Shown: one piece after another, positions 35,351 through 44,061 of the stretch
How positions within the stretch are numbered: position 1 is the stretch's first letter
Layout of the letters: each line of letters opens with the position of its first letter
Assembly (NCBI GenBank): GCA_025060615.1
Contig: JANXBS010000003.1
Coordinates: 48,441-112,440, forward strand
Direction: 5' to 3'
Length of the DNA: 64,000 nt
Source of the DNA: Anaerolineae bacterium
GTDB taxonomy: Bacteria; Chloroflexota; Anaerolineae; DUEN01
Made by a program: the position numbers and the translations under genes
The notes under the pieces: generated by a model
Told to the model about the DNA's origin: nothing
Databases searched by the model: none
Seen by the model: the letters and a program-made list of their open reading frames with translations, nothing else

Positions 35351-35394
35351 AGTATAACACAAAGTTGAAGGCATGTCCAAACCTATGTTATACT
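35351..35394. promoter_or_regulatory. Overlapping divergent promoters for rpsB and the Trm112-like gene
   Basis: Plus strand: TTGAAG (35365-35370), 18 bases, TATACT (35389-35394), 20 bases before the ATG at 35414. Minus strand: TTGGAC (35375-35380), 18 bases, TATACT (35351-35356), leading to rpsB. Each -35 lies inside the other promoter's spacer, so RNA polymerase cannot sit on both at once. Confidence 0.65.
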
Positions 35395-35413
35395 CAGGTT
35401 TGAAGGAGGTATA

Positions 35414-35656
35414 ATGGCTGTTCATCCGGAGCTTTTAGAAATTCTGCGATGCCCTGCCTGTGTCAGTGGGCCGACGCGACGCCAGGGGCCCGACCCTGGC
35501 CGGCTGTTGTTGGTGAAGGAGACTTGGCTGGTATGTCAGGAGGAGGGATGTGGCCGTAAGTACCCGATCAAAGACGACATCCCGATTATGCTGATCGAGG
35601 AAGGGGACAAGTGGGTGCATACGCCAGTGGAGGCATTACCATCCGTAGCACCTTAA
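35414..35656 (+). CDS. Trm112-like zinc-ribbon protein
   Basis: 80 residues, starting after a GAAGGAGGT site. The pattern L-L-E-I-L-R-C-P-A-C near the N-terminus, W-L-V-C-x4-C-G-R-K-Y-P-I and I-P-I-M-L fits the Trm112/YcaR family, small zinc-ribbon proteins that support methyltransferases. The Cys pairs are C-x2-C and C-x4-C. A stretch of about 15 residues between the pairs is longer than in most bacterial members. Its methyltransferase partner, if any, is not adjacent. Confidence 0.8.
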   Translation: MAVHPELLEILRCPACVSGPTRRQGPDPGRLLLVKETWLVCQEEGCGRKYPIKDDIPIMLIEEGDKWVHTPVEALPSVAP

Positions 35657-35659
35657 GCC

Positions 35660-36196
35660 TTAGAGAGGGGAACGGCCTGTGCGTAGGAAGGCCCATAGCC
35701 GCCTAGGCATGTACAGGCGATGGCGTAATAGCCACCACAGGCCCACTATTAGCCCGCCTATCTCCCAGGCCCACAGCTCCGGCCGGCGGGTGAAGGCATA
35801 CCAGTAAGCTTTCTTGATGTCCTGTTGCTCGCTTCCAGCTTTACGCCAGACGTGAAAGCGCCACCCGCGGAAGGGCCAGAAGAACGTGTCGGGGAAAAAC
35901 CAGAGGCGATCGGCTAAGATGTGGCTGTTAAAGGCCAGTATGTAAGGCCACCACTGTGGCCGTTTCCATAGGAGCACTATCAGCGCGGTCAGGTGAGCCA
36001 GCAAAGTGTGGGCGAAGAGCACGGCTGACCGATAGCGGCGATAAAAGTACAACGCCGCCAGCGGCTTGTCTACCAAATCCGGCCCTAGCGCGGCCAACGC
36101 AATCATCCGGGGGTCTGCCTTTCGGAGAGTTGGGATCCGATCGCTCAGGAGATCATAAATGGCCAGCGTGTAAGCGATATGACTTTGCGGGAGCAT
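35660..36196 (-). CDS. Membrane-bound metal-dependent hydrolase-like (YdjM/DUF457-type)
   Basis: 178 residues from the ATG at 36196. The features L-P-Q-S-H-I-A-Y near the start, G-P-D-L-V-D-K-P-L-A, and F-N-S-H-I-L-A-D-R-L-W-F-F-P-D-T-F-F-W-P-F with conserved His/Asp resemble the YdjM/PF04307 family. Three hydrophobic stretches (about 65-80, 85-105, 140-160) suit an inner-membrane location. Substrate unknown. It converges with the Trm112-like gene. Confidence 0.65.
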   Translation of the reverse strand: MLPQSHIAYTLAIYDLLSDRIPTLRKADPRMIALAALGPDLVDKPLAALYFYRRYRSAVLFAHTLLAHLTALIVLLWKRPQWWPYILAFNSHILADRLWFFPDTFFWPFRGWRFHVWRKAGSEQQDIKKAYWYAFTRRPELWAWEIGGLIVGLWWLLRHRLYMPRRLWAFLRTGRSPL

Positions 36197-36287
36197 GGTT
36201 CCCTCAAAGGACATCGGATGGTGTTTTCCCCATTGTATGTCGCAGCAAACGATTGGGCAAACGGTCCTCTTCTGAGCCCTTCCTCCA

Positions 36288-38036
36288 TCACGGCCGCTCA
36301 GGAACGGCAGCGAAGATGCGCCGGAGGATCTCAGCCCGCTCTTCCGGCGTGGCCCAGCGAGGTTGAGCGTAATCCTCTAGCACGGTGGTGAGGATCTCCG
36401 TGCTGATGAGCCTGCCCTGGTAGACCGTGTGTCGAGCGATCAGCCCGGTACGCGTTTCCCAACTCCACATCTGGTCAAAGAACAGGTTCCCCAGGCCATA
36501 GACGATGATGCCCGGGCCTCCGGGGTCGTCCGCGCCATAGGGTTCCATCGCCTGTGGCACGTGGCTTTGCACACCGGTGACGATGTCAGCACCCGCGGCC
36601 CGTAATGCTCTAAACTCCGTCACCTGCTGGGGCGTCGGGAAGGGGTTGTACGTCTCCAAGTACTGGAGCTCTATCGATACGATATCCACCTTCTGGCTGA
36701 GATCTCGGATTGTCGCCACGATCTGATCATGGTTGTCATAGAAATAGCATGCCCCCGGCTCGGTCTCGGTAGCCCAGGCGCTCCGCGGCTCGAAGGCCAG
36801 TGCAGCGAGGAAGGCGAAGCGGTTGCCGTTATGTTCCCATCGCAGCGGCGCGCAGGCTTCCTCTACGTTCAAGCCGCTGCCATACACGGGGATCCCGTGA
36901 TCTCGGTAGAATTGGAGCGATTCCCGCGCCCCCTCCCGGCCGAAATCGTTGACGTGGTTCCCGCTGAGGCCAACGATGTCGGTCCCGATCGCCTCCAGCG
37001 CCGCCCAGTACGGGTAATCGCTGCAGAGGATCAGATTCATGTAAGTATTGTTCACCACGCAGCCTTTGATGAATGGCACCTCGTTGCTGACGTGGGTGAT
37101 ATCGGCCGCCCGTAACGTAGCGGAGATGACCTCCGCCGGATAGGTATAGCCCTTCTGTTCCATCTTCTCGGCCGTGCCGCGAGCCATCGCTGTCACGCCG
37201 GTCATAATCAGCGTGGTCAGCCTGTGCGGATCCCGATTGGTTACAGGCTGAATTGCCCCCCGGAGTAGCGAAGCCAGCCATGTGCCATCGGTTCCCTCCG
37301 CCGTCAACGCCACGGCCAGCGAGTAGGTTGACGGATCAAGTTGGTTGCTGAGCACATTGATCCCGTCCACGGTGAGCACCTTGTAGCGCGGGTCGAGCTG
37401 ATCGAAAGGCATGATCCCCAGCGCGTTTGGCTCGCTGATCAGCCTGGTCAACAGCTCGTCGGCTGATACCGCTTGGGCCTTCCGTGGTCCCAGCACGGCT
37501 GGCAGATCGTCGGCGGCCTCCTCCGTCACGTAGAGTGGCCCTACGCCGGCCCCTTGCCAGCGTGCTTGCACCTCTGCCAGGCTGACATCATCAGCGACGG
37601 TGGCGAATGGGACGACCACGGCGTAAAAGCGCTCGGCGATGGAATTCGGCGCAGCGGCGAGTGGAACTAGTTTCAGGCGCGCGCTCGCGCTTTCCGCCTG
37701 TACCGCCATTTGGAGCGGCCGCTTAACGGCCCCTATCGAGATCACCGCATGCTGGCTTAATGCCGTCAACAGCGGGACGGCGTGTCGCTCCGGCAGGCCA
37801 GGCTCCAGGGCCCAGGTTACAGGCGCAAGCGCTGGCGTGGCAGTCGCTGTCGGCGGAGCGACGACAGGTGACATAGAGATCGGTGGAAAGGGCGTCAAGG
37901 GCGTCGCGATGGCCGGCAACGGAGCAGCGACTTCCCTTGGTGCGCACGCGACCAACCACGTCGCAGCCACGATCATCGCGCCATGCCCAGCGAGGATCCG
38001 CCGCAACCTGCGCCATGAAGAAGCCAAACGCACCAT
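36288..38036 (-). CDS. CapA-like lipoprotein with N-terminal binding-protein-like domain
   Basis: 582 residues. The signal W-L-V-A-Cys31 is a lipobox, followed by a Pro/Ala/Thr linker. About 60-270 resembles a periplasmic binding-protein-like domain. From about 280 the sequence follows the CapA/PgsA metallophosphoesterase-like domain: L-S-G-N-H-V-N-D-F-G-R-E-G, G-I-P-V-Y-G-S-G and T-G-V-Q-S-H-V-P-Q-A. The first motif, normally V-G-D-x-M-L-G-R, reads M-T-G-V-T-A-M-A-R, so the first metal-ligand Asp is missing. Family members are linked to polyglutamate or cell-wall chemistry; activity here is uncertain. Confidence 0.75.
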   Translation of the reverse strand: MVRLASSWRRLRRILAGHGAMIVAATWLVACAPREVAAPLPAIATPLTPFPPISMSPVVAPPTATATPALAPVTWALEPGLPERHAVPLLTALSQHAVISIGAVKRPLQMAVQAESASARLKLVPLAAAPNSIAERFYAVVVPFATVADDVSLAEVQARWQGAGVGPLYVTEEAADDLPAVLGPRKAQAVSADELLTRLISEPNALGIMPFDQLDPRYKVLTVDGINVLSNQLDPSTYSLAVALTAEGTDGTWLASLLRGAIQPVTNRDPHRLTTLIMTGVTAMARGTAEKMEQKGYTYPAEVISATLRAADITHVSNEVPFIKGCVVNNTYMNLILCSDYPYWAALEAIGTDIVGLSGNHVNDFGREGARESLQFYRDHGIPVYGSGLNVEEACAPLRWEHNGNRFAFLAALAFEPRSAWATETEPGACYFYDNHDQIVATIRDLSQKVDIVSIELQYLETYNPFPTPQQVTEFRALRAAGADIVTGVQSHVPQAMEPYGADDPGGPGIIVYGLGNLFFDQMWSWETRTGLIARHTVYQGRLISTEILTTVLEDYAQPRWATPEERAEILRRIFAAVPERP

Positions 38037-38121
38037 TAGACAAGCCTCCTCCTCGTCAATCGTCTACGGTCTATCGTCCAGTATAGCCTCGTCGAAGGCT
38101 CCGGTCAAACCCGCGTCCGGA

Positions 38122-38150
38122 TAGACGGTTGGGCCAGGCTGTGGTATAAC
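38122..38150 (+). promoter_or_regulatory. Probable promoter of yjbQ
   Basis: TAGACG (38122-38127), 17 bases, TATAAC (38145-38150) with a TGG extended -10, about 34 bases before the ATG at 38184. Confidence 0.5.
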
Positions 38151-38183
38151 AAGCCGCGCAAGACCCATCAGGGGAGACGTTTC

Positions 38184-38579
38184 ATGGAGACCATCTGGGT
38201 GACTACTCGCGGCCATGAGGAGCTGTTGGACATCACTGGCCAGGTGCAGGAAGCCGTGTCTCGCAGCGGCGTCACCGAGGGCGTATGTTGCCTTTTCGTC
38301 CCGCACACGACCGCTGGGATCACGCTCAACGAGAATTGGGACCCTGATGTCCGGCGTGATCTGCTGCTCACCCTCTCCAGCATGGCTCCAGCCGATCCAC
38401 GCCATCGTCATGCCGAGGGCAACTCGCCGGCCCATATCAAAGCCAGCCTGTGTGGGACCAGCGCGCTTGTTTTCGTGAGCGCCGGCCGCCTCCAGCTCGG
38501 CTCGTGGCAGGGCATTTACCTAGCCGAATTCGATGGCCCACGTCAGCGACAGGTGTGGGTGAAGGTGATCCGAGGATGA
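38184..38579 (+). CDS. yjbQ: YjbQ-family protein (secondary thiamine-phosphate-synthase-like)
   Basis: 131 residues, the normal size. Typical stretches: V-C-C-L-F-V-P-H-T-T-A-G-I-T-L-N-E-N, R-H-x-E-G-N-S-P-A-H-I-K-A-S-L-C-G-T and L-Q-L-G-S-W-Q-G-I-Y-L-A-E-F-D-G-P-R. Members show weak thiamine-phosphate-synthase activity, but the real role is unsettled. AGGGGAGA precedes the ATG. The next gene follows after about 50 bases. Confidence 0.93.
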   Translation: METIWVTTRGHEELLDITGQVQEAVSRSGVTEGVCCLFVPHTTAGITLNENWDPDVRRDLLLTLSSMAPADPRHRHAEGNSPAHIKASLCGTSALVFVSAGRLQLGSWQGIYLAEFDGPRQRQVWVKVIRG

Positions 38580-38630
38580 GGAGCTGATAAGCCTGGTCTC
38601 CAGATACGCTTGGCGAGGAAAGGGGTTGAA

Positions 38631-39740
38631 ATGCACATGGTTAGCACCGAGACCGTCCGGGCTGCCGTCATGCCCCAACCAGAGGTACCCATCGAGGTTC
38701 GCGAGTTCCCGCGACCTACGCTAGAGCCAGGAGCTGTCCTGCTGAAGACGATGTACAGCGAGGTGTGCGGAACCGATGTGCATCTGCACCATGGCCGGCT
38801 GGCCGGCGTCCCCTATCCGATCATCCCTGGCCACGTCAATGTGGGATGGGTGGCTGAGACGGCCGGAGAAGTAGCGGATGTGGACGGCATCCCACTCCGG
38901 CTAGGTGACGTCGTCACCTTCCTGGACGTGCACGAGACTTGCGGCCGCTGTTGGTACTGCCTGGTAGCCAAGGCGAGCACCCGCTGCCCTCACCGTCGGG
39001 TGTATGGCATCACCTACAGCGCCAACGAGGGGCTGCTGGGCGGATGGTCACAGGCGATCTACTTGAAGCCAGGCGTCAAAGCGCTACACTTGCCTTTCAA
39101 TATTCCACCCGAGCGGTTCATCGCTGCCGGCTGTGGGCTCCCCACCGCTGTTCACGCCATTGAGCGGGCTCAGATCCAGCTCGGTGACAGTGTGGTAATC
39201 CAGGGGAGTGGGCCAGTAGGGCTCACAGCACTGGTGCTAGCTCAGCTACAAGGGGCGGGACAGGTGATCGTGGTGGGCGCGCCGGCGCTGCGCTTGGAAG
39301 TGGCGCGCGCGTTGGGGGCTGATGAAGTGATAGATATCACCCAGTGCGACGTCGCTGCGCGCGTGGAGCGGGTGCGAGCGTTAACCAGTGGGCGCGGCGC
39401 CGACGTCACCATCGAGGCTACGGGCAATCCGGCGGCTGTGCGCGAGGGGATGCAGATGACCCGAGACGCCGGCCGGCTGGTAGTCGTGGGACAGTACACA
39501 GATGCGGGCGACCTCACTATCAATCCCCACTGGGACATCAACCGCAAGCATCTGGAGGTGCGCGGCTGTTGGGGCAGCGACTTCAGCCATCTCTATCGCG
39601 GCCTGCGCGTATTGGCACGTTATGGAGATCGCTTTCCCTGGGAGCGGATGATCACGCGCGCCTATGCATTGGACGAGGCCAACCAGGCGCTGGCCGACGT
39701 GGAGCACCTCAGGGTGGTGAAAGCGCTCATTCAACCGTGA
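38631..39740 (+). CDS. Zinc-type medium-chain dehydrogenase
   Basis: 369 residues from the ATG at 38631, after AGGAAAGGGG. MDR features: V-C-G-T-D-V-H-L-H-H (catalytic Cys), structural-zinc cysteines C-G-R-C-W-Y-C-x7-C, and Rossmann I-Q-G-S-G-P-V-G-L-T-A-L. The usual G-H-E motif reads G-H-V-N-V-G, so the Glu beside the catalytic His is changed. It oxidises an alcohol or polyol with NAD(P), substrate unknown. The galT-like gene follows eight bases later. Confidence 0.88.
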   Translation: MHMVSTETVRAAVMPQPEVPIEVREFPRPTLEPGAVLLKTMYSEVCGTDVHLHHGRLAGVPYPIIPGHVNVGWVAETAGEVADVDGIPLRLGDVVTFLDVHETCGRCWYCLVAKASTRCPHRRVYGITYSANEGLLGGWSQAIYLKPGVKALHLPFNIPPERFIAAGCGLPTAVHAIERAQIQLGDSVVIQGSGPVGLTALVLAQLQGAGQVIVVGAPALRLEVARALGADEVIDITQCDVAARVERVRALTSGRGADVTIEATGNPAAVREGMQMTRDAGRLVVVGQYTDAGDLTINPHWDINRKHLEVRGCWGSDFSHLYRGLRVLARYGDRFPWERMITRAYALDEANQALADVEHLRVVKALIQP

Positions 39741-39748
39741 GGTGGGCT

Positions 39749-40759
39749 ATGCCCGAGATCCGACAGAACATCGCCACCAAGGAATGGGTGATCATCGCGA
39801 CTGAACGAGCGCGACGACCAGATCAGTTTCTACAGCACGAACGCGAGCTCACCGAGTCAAGGCCTGTCTGGGAGCGGGATTGCCCCTTTTGCCCGGGCAA
39901 CGAGGAGCCGCCGCCGGCAGAGCAGATGCGCATGCCTACCGAGGGGCCGTGGCGAGTGCGCGTGGTGCTTAACAAGTACCCGGCACTCAGCCTGGAAGGT
40001 GAGCGGATCCGGCACTTTGACGGCGTCCACCGCTGGATGTCAGGCGTGGGACGTCACGAGGTGATCATCGAATCCCCCCGGCATAACACGTGCCCAGCGC
40101 TGGTGGCTCCGGAGGAGGTGGCATTGGCCCTGCAGGCCTTTCAGGCCCGCGGCTCCGTCTTCGCCCAGGACCCTCGTATCGAGCAGATCATCTACTTCAA
40201 GAACCATGGGCCCCAGGCTGGCACATCCTTGGTGCATCCCCACGCCCAGATCGTGGGCTTGCCTGTCGTGCCGTATCACCTCCGCACCAGAGCCGAGGAG
40301 GCTCGCCGTTACTTTGACGACACGGGCAATTGCGTGTTCTGCGAGATGTGGCGTGGCGAGCTAGCCGTGGGCAAACGCGTAATCACCGAGAACCAGCACT
40401 TTGTCGCCTTCATCCCTTACGCGGCCTTCTCTCCCTTTCATACCTGGGTCGTCCCGCGGCGACATGCGCCTTTCTTCCTAGAAGCCACTCCAGACGAGAC
40501 CTGGGCACTAGGGCATATTCTGCGTGAGGTGTTGCGCCGACTGTACATCGGGCTGCGCGATCCTGACTACAACTACGTGATCCGGGAGGCGCCACTGCGC
40601 GACCCTGGACGAGAGTACCAACACTGGTACGTCACCATCATCCCCCATGTGACCAAGGCAGCCGGCTTTGAAATGGGTAGCGGTATGTTCATCAATACCG
40701 CTCTACCAGAGGAAAGCGCAGCGTTTCTGCGCGGAGTTGACCTGACGGGAGAGCTTTGA
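39749..40759 (+). CDS. Second GalT-like nucleotidylyltransferase
   Basis: 336 residues from the ATG at 39749, eight bases after the dehydrogenase stop; a longer open frame upstream runs antisense-like through that gene and is not used. It has the catalytic H163-P-H165 in L-V-H-P-H-A-Q-I and zinc cysteines in C-P-F-C-P-G-N (45/48) and C-V-F-C-E-M-W. This form resembles GalT/ADP-sugar-phosphorylase-like HIT proteins found in many bacteria. Substrate may differ from the copy at 7771. The stop codon overlaps the next promoter. Confidence 0.85.
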   Translation: MPEIRQNIATKEWVIIATERARRPDQFLQHERELTESRPVWERDCPFCPGNEEPPPAEQMRMPTEGPWRVRVVLNKYPALSLEGERIRHFDGVHRWMSGVGRHEVIIESPRHNTCPALVAPEEVALALQAFQARGSVFAQDPRIEQIIYFKNHGPQAGTSLVHPHAQIVGLPVVPYHLRTRAEEARRYFDDTGNCVFCEMWRGELAVGKRVITENQHFVAFIPYAAFSPFHTWVVPRRHAPFFLEATPDETWALGHILREVLRRLYIGLRDPDYNYVIREAPLRDPGREYQHWYVTIIPHVTKAAGFEMGSGMFINTALPEESAAFLRGVDLTGEL

Positions 40760-40783
40760 CCCCGATTAAATTGGCTATACAAT
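40756..40783 (+). promoter_or_regulatory. Possible promoter for the HerA-like gene
   Basis: TTGACC (40756-40761), 16 bases, TACAAT (40778-40783), 58 bases before the ATG at 40842. Confidence 0.5.
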
Positions 40784-40841
40784 ATGCGCAGATACGCCTT
40801 TCACATGAGGGACAACGAAACGGTATGGAAGAGGTAAGGCT

Positions 40842-42500
40842 ATGACAGATCGGCTGGGCGTCGTGACCGACGGTGCGTTCAACGCCACCCTTACGGTACG
40901 GCTCGATCCGGGCGTCTCCACCGAAAAGCTGCGCATCGGCGATTTCGTCATCATCGAAGGGAGCGATCACGTCTTCTTTAGCACCATCGCTGACATCCAG
41001 TTGCGCACGACCGACGCTGGCATCGCCAGCCAGCCGCCGGCTGGGACATCCTCATTCATCGCTCGCGCCCTGGCCGGCACCGCCACCTATGCCACCGTGC
41101 AGGTCAAGCCGATGCTGATGATAGATAAACCTCAGGGCGCGTTCGTGGACATCACCGTGCATCCCCAACCTGTGCGCACCATTCCCATGCACTTCGCCAT
41201 CCTGCGTCAGGCTGGCGAGCTAGACTTCCGCGACGTTTTCGGCGAGGACCACGGCCACCTCTTCGCCATGGGCTACCCGTTGACCATGGACATCCCGGTT
41301 TGCCTGGATCTACGCCGGCTCATGGAACGCTCTAATGGCGTCTTCGGCCAATCGGGCACGGGGAAGTCATTCCTAGTGCGGCTGCTGTTATGTGGCATCA
41401 TTGACCGCCAGGTAGGGGTTAACCTGGTCTTCGACATGCATGATGAGTACGCCTTCGGCAAGCAATCTGAGGAAGGCGTGTGGGTCAGGGGACTAAAGGA
41501 GCTGTTCGGCAGCCGCGTCCTAGTTTACTCGCTGGACGAGCGAGCGGCCCGCCGCCAGGGCCACCGGGCTGATGTCATCCTCAAGATTGGCCTCAACCAG
41601 ATCGAGCCGGAGGATATTCTGCTCCTGGCTGAAGCGCTTAACCTACGCGGCACAGCGGAAGCCACAATCGGGCTGTTGCAGGACCACTATGGCGATCGCT
41701 GGTTTCCTGCGCTCCTAGACATGTCGTCCGAAGAGCTAAACGCCTTCTGCGAGGAGAGCGGCGCTCACCCAGCCTCTCTAGCCAGCTTGCAGCGGCAGCT
41801 CAAGCTGATCGGCCGGCGGCCCTATATCGTGCCTGAGGCCCAGTTCGCCTACATAGACGACATGGTGGCCGCGCTTGACCACAAGCGGCATGTGATCCTG
41901 CACTTCGGCGCTAATCGCACCACGCTTGACCACATCCTAGTCGCCAACATCGTTACCCGGCGCGTCCGCCACCTGTACCAACAAAAGGTAGAACGCTATG
42001 AGGAAACGCGCAACGCCGCCGATCGACCCCAGCCGCTCATGATCACGTTAGAGGAGGCCCACCTGTTTTTGAACCCGTCGGTAGCCCGTCAGACCATCTT
42101 CGGCACCATCGCTCGCGAGCTGCGCAAGTACTATGTCACACTGATGGTTGTGGACCAGCGGCCTTCAGGTATTGACCCAGAGGTGCTGTCGCAGCTTGGG
42201 ACGCGCATCACCGGTAAAATGACCGAGGAGCGAGACATCGAGGCTGTGCTTACAGGCGTGGCCAATCGGTCTGTGTTACGCAGCGCGCTGGAAAGCTTAG
42301 ACACCCGCCAGCAGATCCTGATGATGGGGCATGCCGTGCCTATGCCCATCGTCCTGCGCACCCGCCGTTACGACGATGCATTTTATCGCTCGCTGAGATC
42401 GGTCGCGGAGCCGGGACCGGAGCCAGTGGATGAGCTGGAACGTATGGCGCTCGCCCGTGCCCGCGTCCAACAGGATATCAGTGACCTGTTCGGAGACTAG
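40842..42500 (+). CDS. herA: HerA/VirB4-like DNA-translocating ATPase
   Basis: 552 residues. About 1-155 is a beta-rich HAS-barrel-type domain. Walker A is G-Q-S-G-T-G-K-S (169-176), then D-M-H-D-E-Y, and the Walker B-type stretch L-M-I-T-L-E-E-A-H-L-F with V-D-Q-R-P-S-G-I-D-P-E sensor region near residue 440. This is the HerA/DUF87 family, hexameric pumps that act with NurA nuclease in end processing or in defence. No nurA gene lies next to it. Its neighbours are a GalT-like enzyme and a GNAT protein, so a repair role is not confirmed by context. Confidence 0.85.
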   Translation: MTDRLGVVTDGAFNATLTVRLDPGVSTEKLRIGDFVIIEGSDHVFFSTIADIQLRTTDAGIASQPPAGTSSFIARALAGTATYATVQVKPMLMIDKPQGAFVDITVHPQPVRTIPMHFAILRQAGELDFRDVFGEDHGHLFAMGYPLTMDIPVCLDLRRLMERSNGVFGQSGTGKSFLVRLLLCGIIDRQVGVNLVFDMHDEYAFGKQSEEGVWVRGLKELFGSRVLVYSLDERAARRQGHRADVILKIGLNQIEPEDILLLAEALNLRGTAEATIGLLQDHYGDRWFPALLDMSSEELNAFCEESGAHPASLASLQRQLKLIGRRPYIVPEAQFAYIDDMVAALDHKRHVILHFGANRTTLDHILVANIVTRRVRHLYQQKVERYEETRNAADRPQPLMITLEEAHLFLNPSVARQTIFGTIARELRKYYVTLMVVDQRPSGIDPEVLSQLGTRITGKMTEERDIEAVLTGVANRSVLRSALESLDTRQQILMMGHAVPMPIVLRTRRYDDAFYRSLRSVAEPGPEPVDELERMALARARVQQDISDLFGD

Positions 42501-42503
42501 CAT

Positions 42504-43463
42504 TTGGAGATCCGCTCCCTTCGCCCTGATGAGCTCGAATCCTGGTTCGACCATTGCGCGCTAGCCTTCGAGGGACAGGAAAACCGCCAGTATTTCGTCA
42601 ACCACTGGCAGAATGACCCTTGGCGCAGCCTGGAGACGATCTTCGTTGCCCTTGACGGCGGCTGCATCGTGAGCACAGTGCGCATCTTCCTGCGCAAAAT
42701 CTACCTGCGCGGCGAGATGGTACTGGCCGGCTGTTTAGGGGAGGTGTGCACCCATCCGGCCTATCGCGGGCGCGGCTTAGCCACCCGCCTGATCGAGCAC
42801 AGCGTCACCTGGATGCACGACCATGATATCGTCATCTCCGCGCTCAGCACCGGCGAGATCGGGTCCTTCTACACTCGGTTGGGATGGCAAAGCGTGCCCG
42901 TCTTCTGGGGAGCGGCCCACATTCAGGCCGGCTCCGATCACCGCTTTGACTTCCGCCTGCTGGATTTGGACAGCGAGGAGGATCTGGTTATCGCCTCTCG
43001 GTTGCACGCCGCCTTTGGCCGGCGGTGCAATGGCGTCTTCGTGCGCGATCACCCGGACTATTGGCGCCGATGGGTGCGCGAGGAGGCCGGCACGCTGTGG
43101 CTGGCCACGCAAGGGGGCGAGCCCCTGGCTTACATGGCCGTTCGCGAGCACTGGGGCCGAATGGCAGTTATGGAGTACGGCTGCTTGCCGGATAGCCGTG
43201 GGCTTGCTGAAGCGTTGCTGCGGCATGCTATCGCCCAGCTCGGCCTGCCATCGGCAGCCGTTTGGATGCCCATCGCAGTCGCGCCTGAGCTCTCGTTCTG
43301 TAGCCAGCGCGCCGAAAACAGCATCCACTATCGGGCTATCCGCGTTGATCGGCTGCCCGGGCGAGGTGCTATTCCATTGCCTGAGCTACTGAGTTCGCAG
43401 CGGCCTGACCTGGAGATGGGCCTTCCGTCACACCACGTCATGTGGGAGACGGATGAGTACTGA
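42504..43463 (+). CDS. GNAT-family N-acetyltransferase
   Basis: 319 residues from a TTG at 42504, three bases after the HerA stop codon. The acetyl-CoA loop is V-C-T-H-P-A-Y-R-G-R-G-L-A-T-R-L-I (about 85-101). The second half (about 150-310) resembles the second GNAT/SCP-like domain of Eis-like proteins, with A-V-M-E-Y-G-C-L and a run of His/Pro-rich turns. Target unknown. The tight spacing with herA suggests co-translation. Confidence 0.85.
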   Translation: MEIRSLRPDELESWFDHCALAFEGQENRQYFVNHWQNDPWRSLETIFVALDGGCIVSTVRIFLRKIYLRGEMVLAGCLGEVCTHPAYRGRGLATRLIEHSVTWMHDHDIVISALSTGEIGSFYTRLGWQSVPVFWGAAHIQAGSDHRFDFRLLDLDSEEDLVIASRLHAAFGRRCNGVFVRDHPDYWRRWVREEAGTLWLATQGGEPLAYMAVREHWGRMAVMEYGCLPDSRGLAEALLRHAIAQLGLPSAAVWMPIAVAPELSFCSQRAENSIHYRAIRVDRLPGRGAIPLPELLSSQRPDLEMGLPSHHVMWETDEY

Positions 43464-43565
43464 GGTCCTGAGAGCAGGCACTTCGTGAGCCGTGAGTGAT
43501 TGGGCTGAGGGACACTTCCGACAAGGTTCGACATCCTCGCATCTCGATCGCCAGAGGAGGAGGCC

Positions 43566-43928
43566 ATGCCCGCTCTGAACAGGGTTCAGCTCATCGGCCG
43601 GCTGGGACGTGATCCGGAGGTGCGCGTAACGCCCAACGAGCGCAAAGTGACTCAGTTCAGCATCGCCGTGAACCGATTTTGGACCGATGAGGACGGCGAA
43701 CGGCGCGAGGCCACGGACTGGTTCACCATCGAAGCCTGGGGCAAACTGGGCGAGATCTGCGAGCAGTACCTGAGCAAAGGCCGGCTGATCTACGTGGAAG
43801 GCCGGCTTCAGAACGATCGGTGGGAGGATGAGAAAGGGGAGGCTCGCTCTCGTATACGGATCATCGCTCAGGAGATGCAGATGCTCGATCGTCCCGGTGA
43901 GGCCTCAGAGGTCGAAGCGGCGGTCTGA
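43566..43928 (+). CDS. ssb: Single-stranded DNA-binding protein
   Basis: 120 residues: an OB-fold with N-R-V-Q-L-I-G-R-L-G-R-D-P-E-V-R, F-S-I-A-V-N-R-F-W and W-F-T-I-E-A-W-G-K-L-G-E-I-C. It ends shortly after the OB-fold. The normal acidic D-D-D-I-P-F protein-interaction tip of SSB is absent (tail E-V-E-A-A-V), so it may be an accessory or short SSB. AGGAGGAGG lies before the ATG. Confidence 0.93.
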   Translation: MPALNRVQLIGRLGRDPEVRVTPNERKVTQFSIAVNRFWTDEDGERREATDWFTIEAWGKLGEICEQYLSKGRLIYVEGRLQNDRWEDEKGEARSRIRIIAQEMQMLDRPGEASEVEAAV

Positions 43929-44022
43929 AAGGGAATCGTGGAACGCGTTCAGATGGATGGAGGAAGATCGGCCTCGTAACTGTCCATCTTCTTGCTGGTT
44001 TTTGATGCGCTTCAAATGAAAT

Positions 44023-44048
44023 GACGGGCGATCACGCCATCGCCCGTC
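44023..44048. terminator. Shared hairpin terminator between ssb and the SRP RNA gene
   Basis: GACGGGCGA (44023-44031) pairs with TCGCCCGTC (44040-44048), loop eight bases. On the minus strand it is followed by ATTTCATTT, which would end the SRP RNA transcript; the plus-strand side has no T run. Confidence 0.6.
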
Positions 44049-44061
44049 TGTGATAACGCCT

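Noticed and set aside
39344-39748. Long upstream extension of the second galT-like gene
   Set aside because: It runs through the dehydrogenase gene in another frame, is Arg/Gly-rich, and the galT start with good alignment is at 39749.
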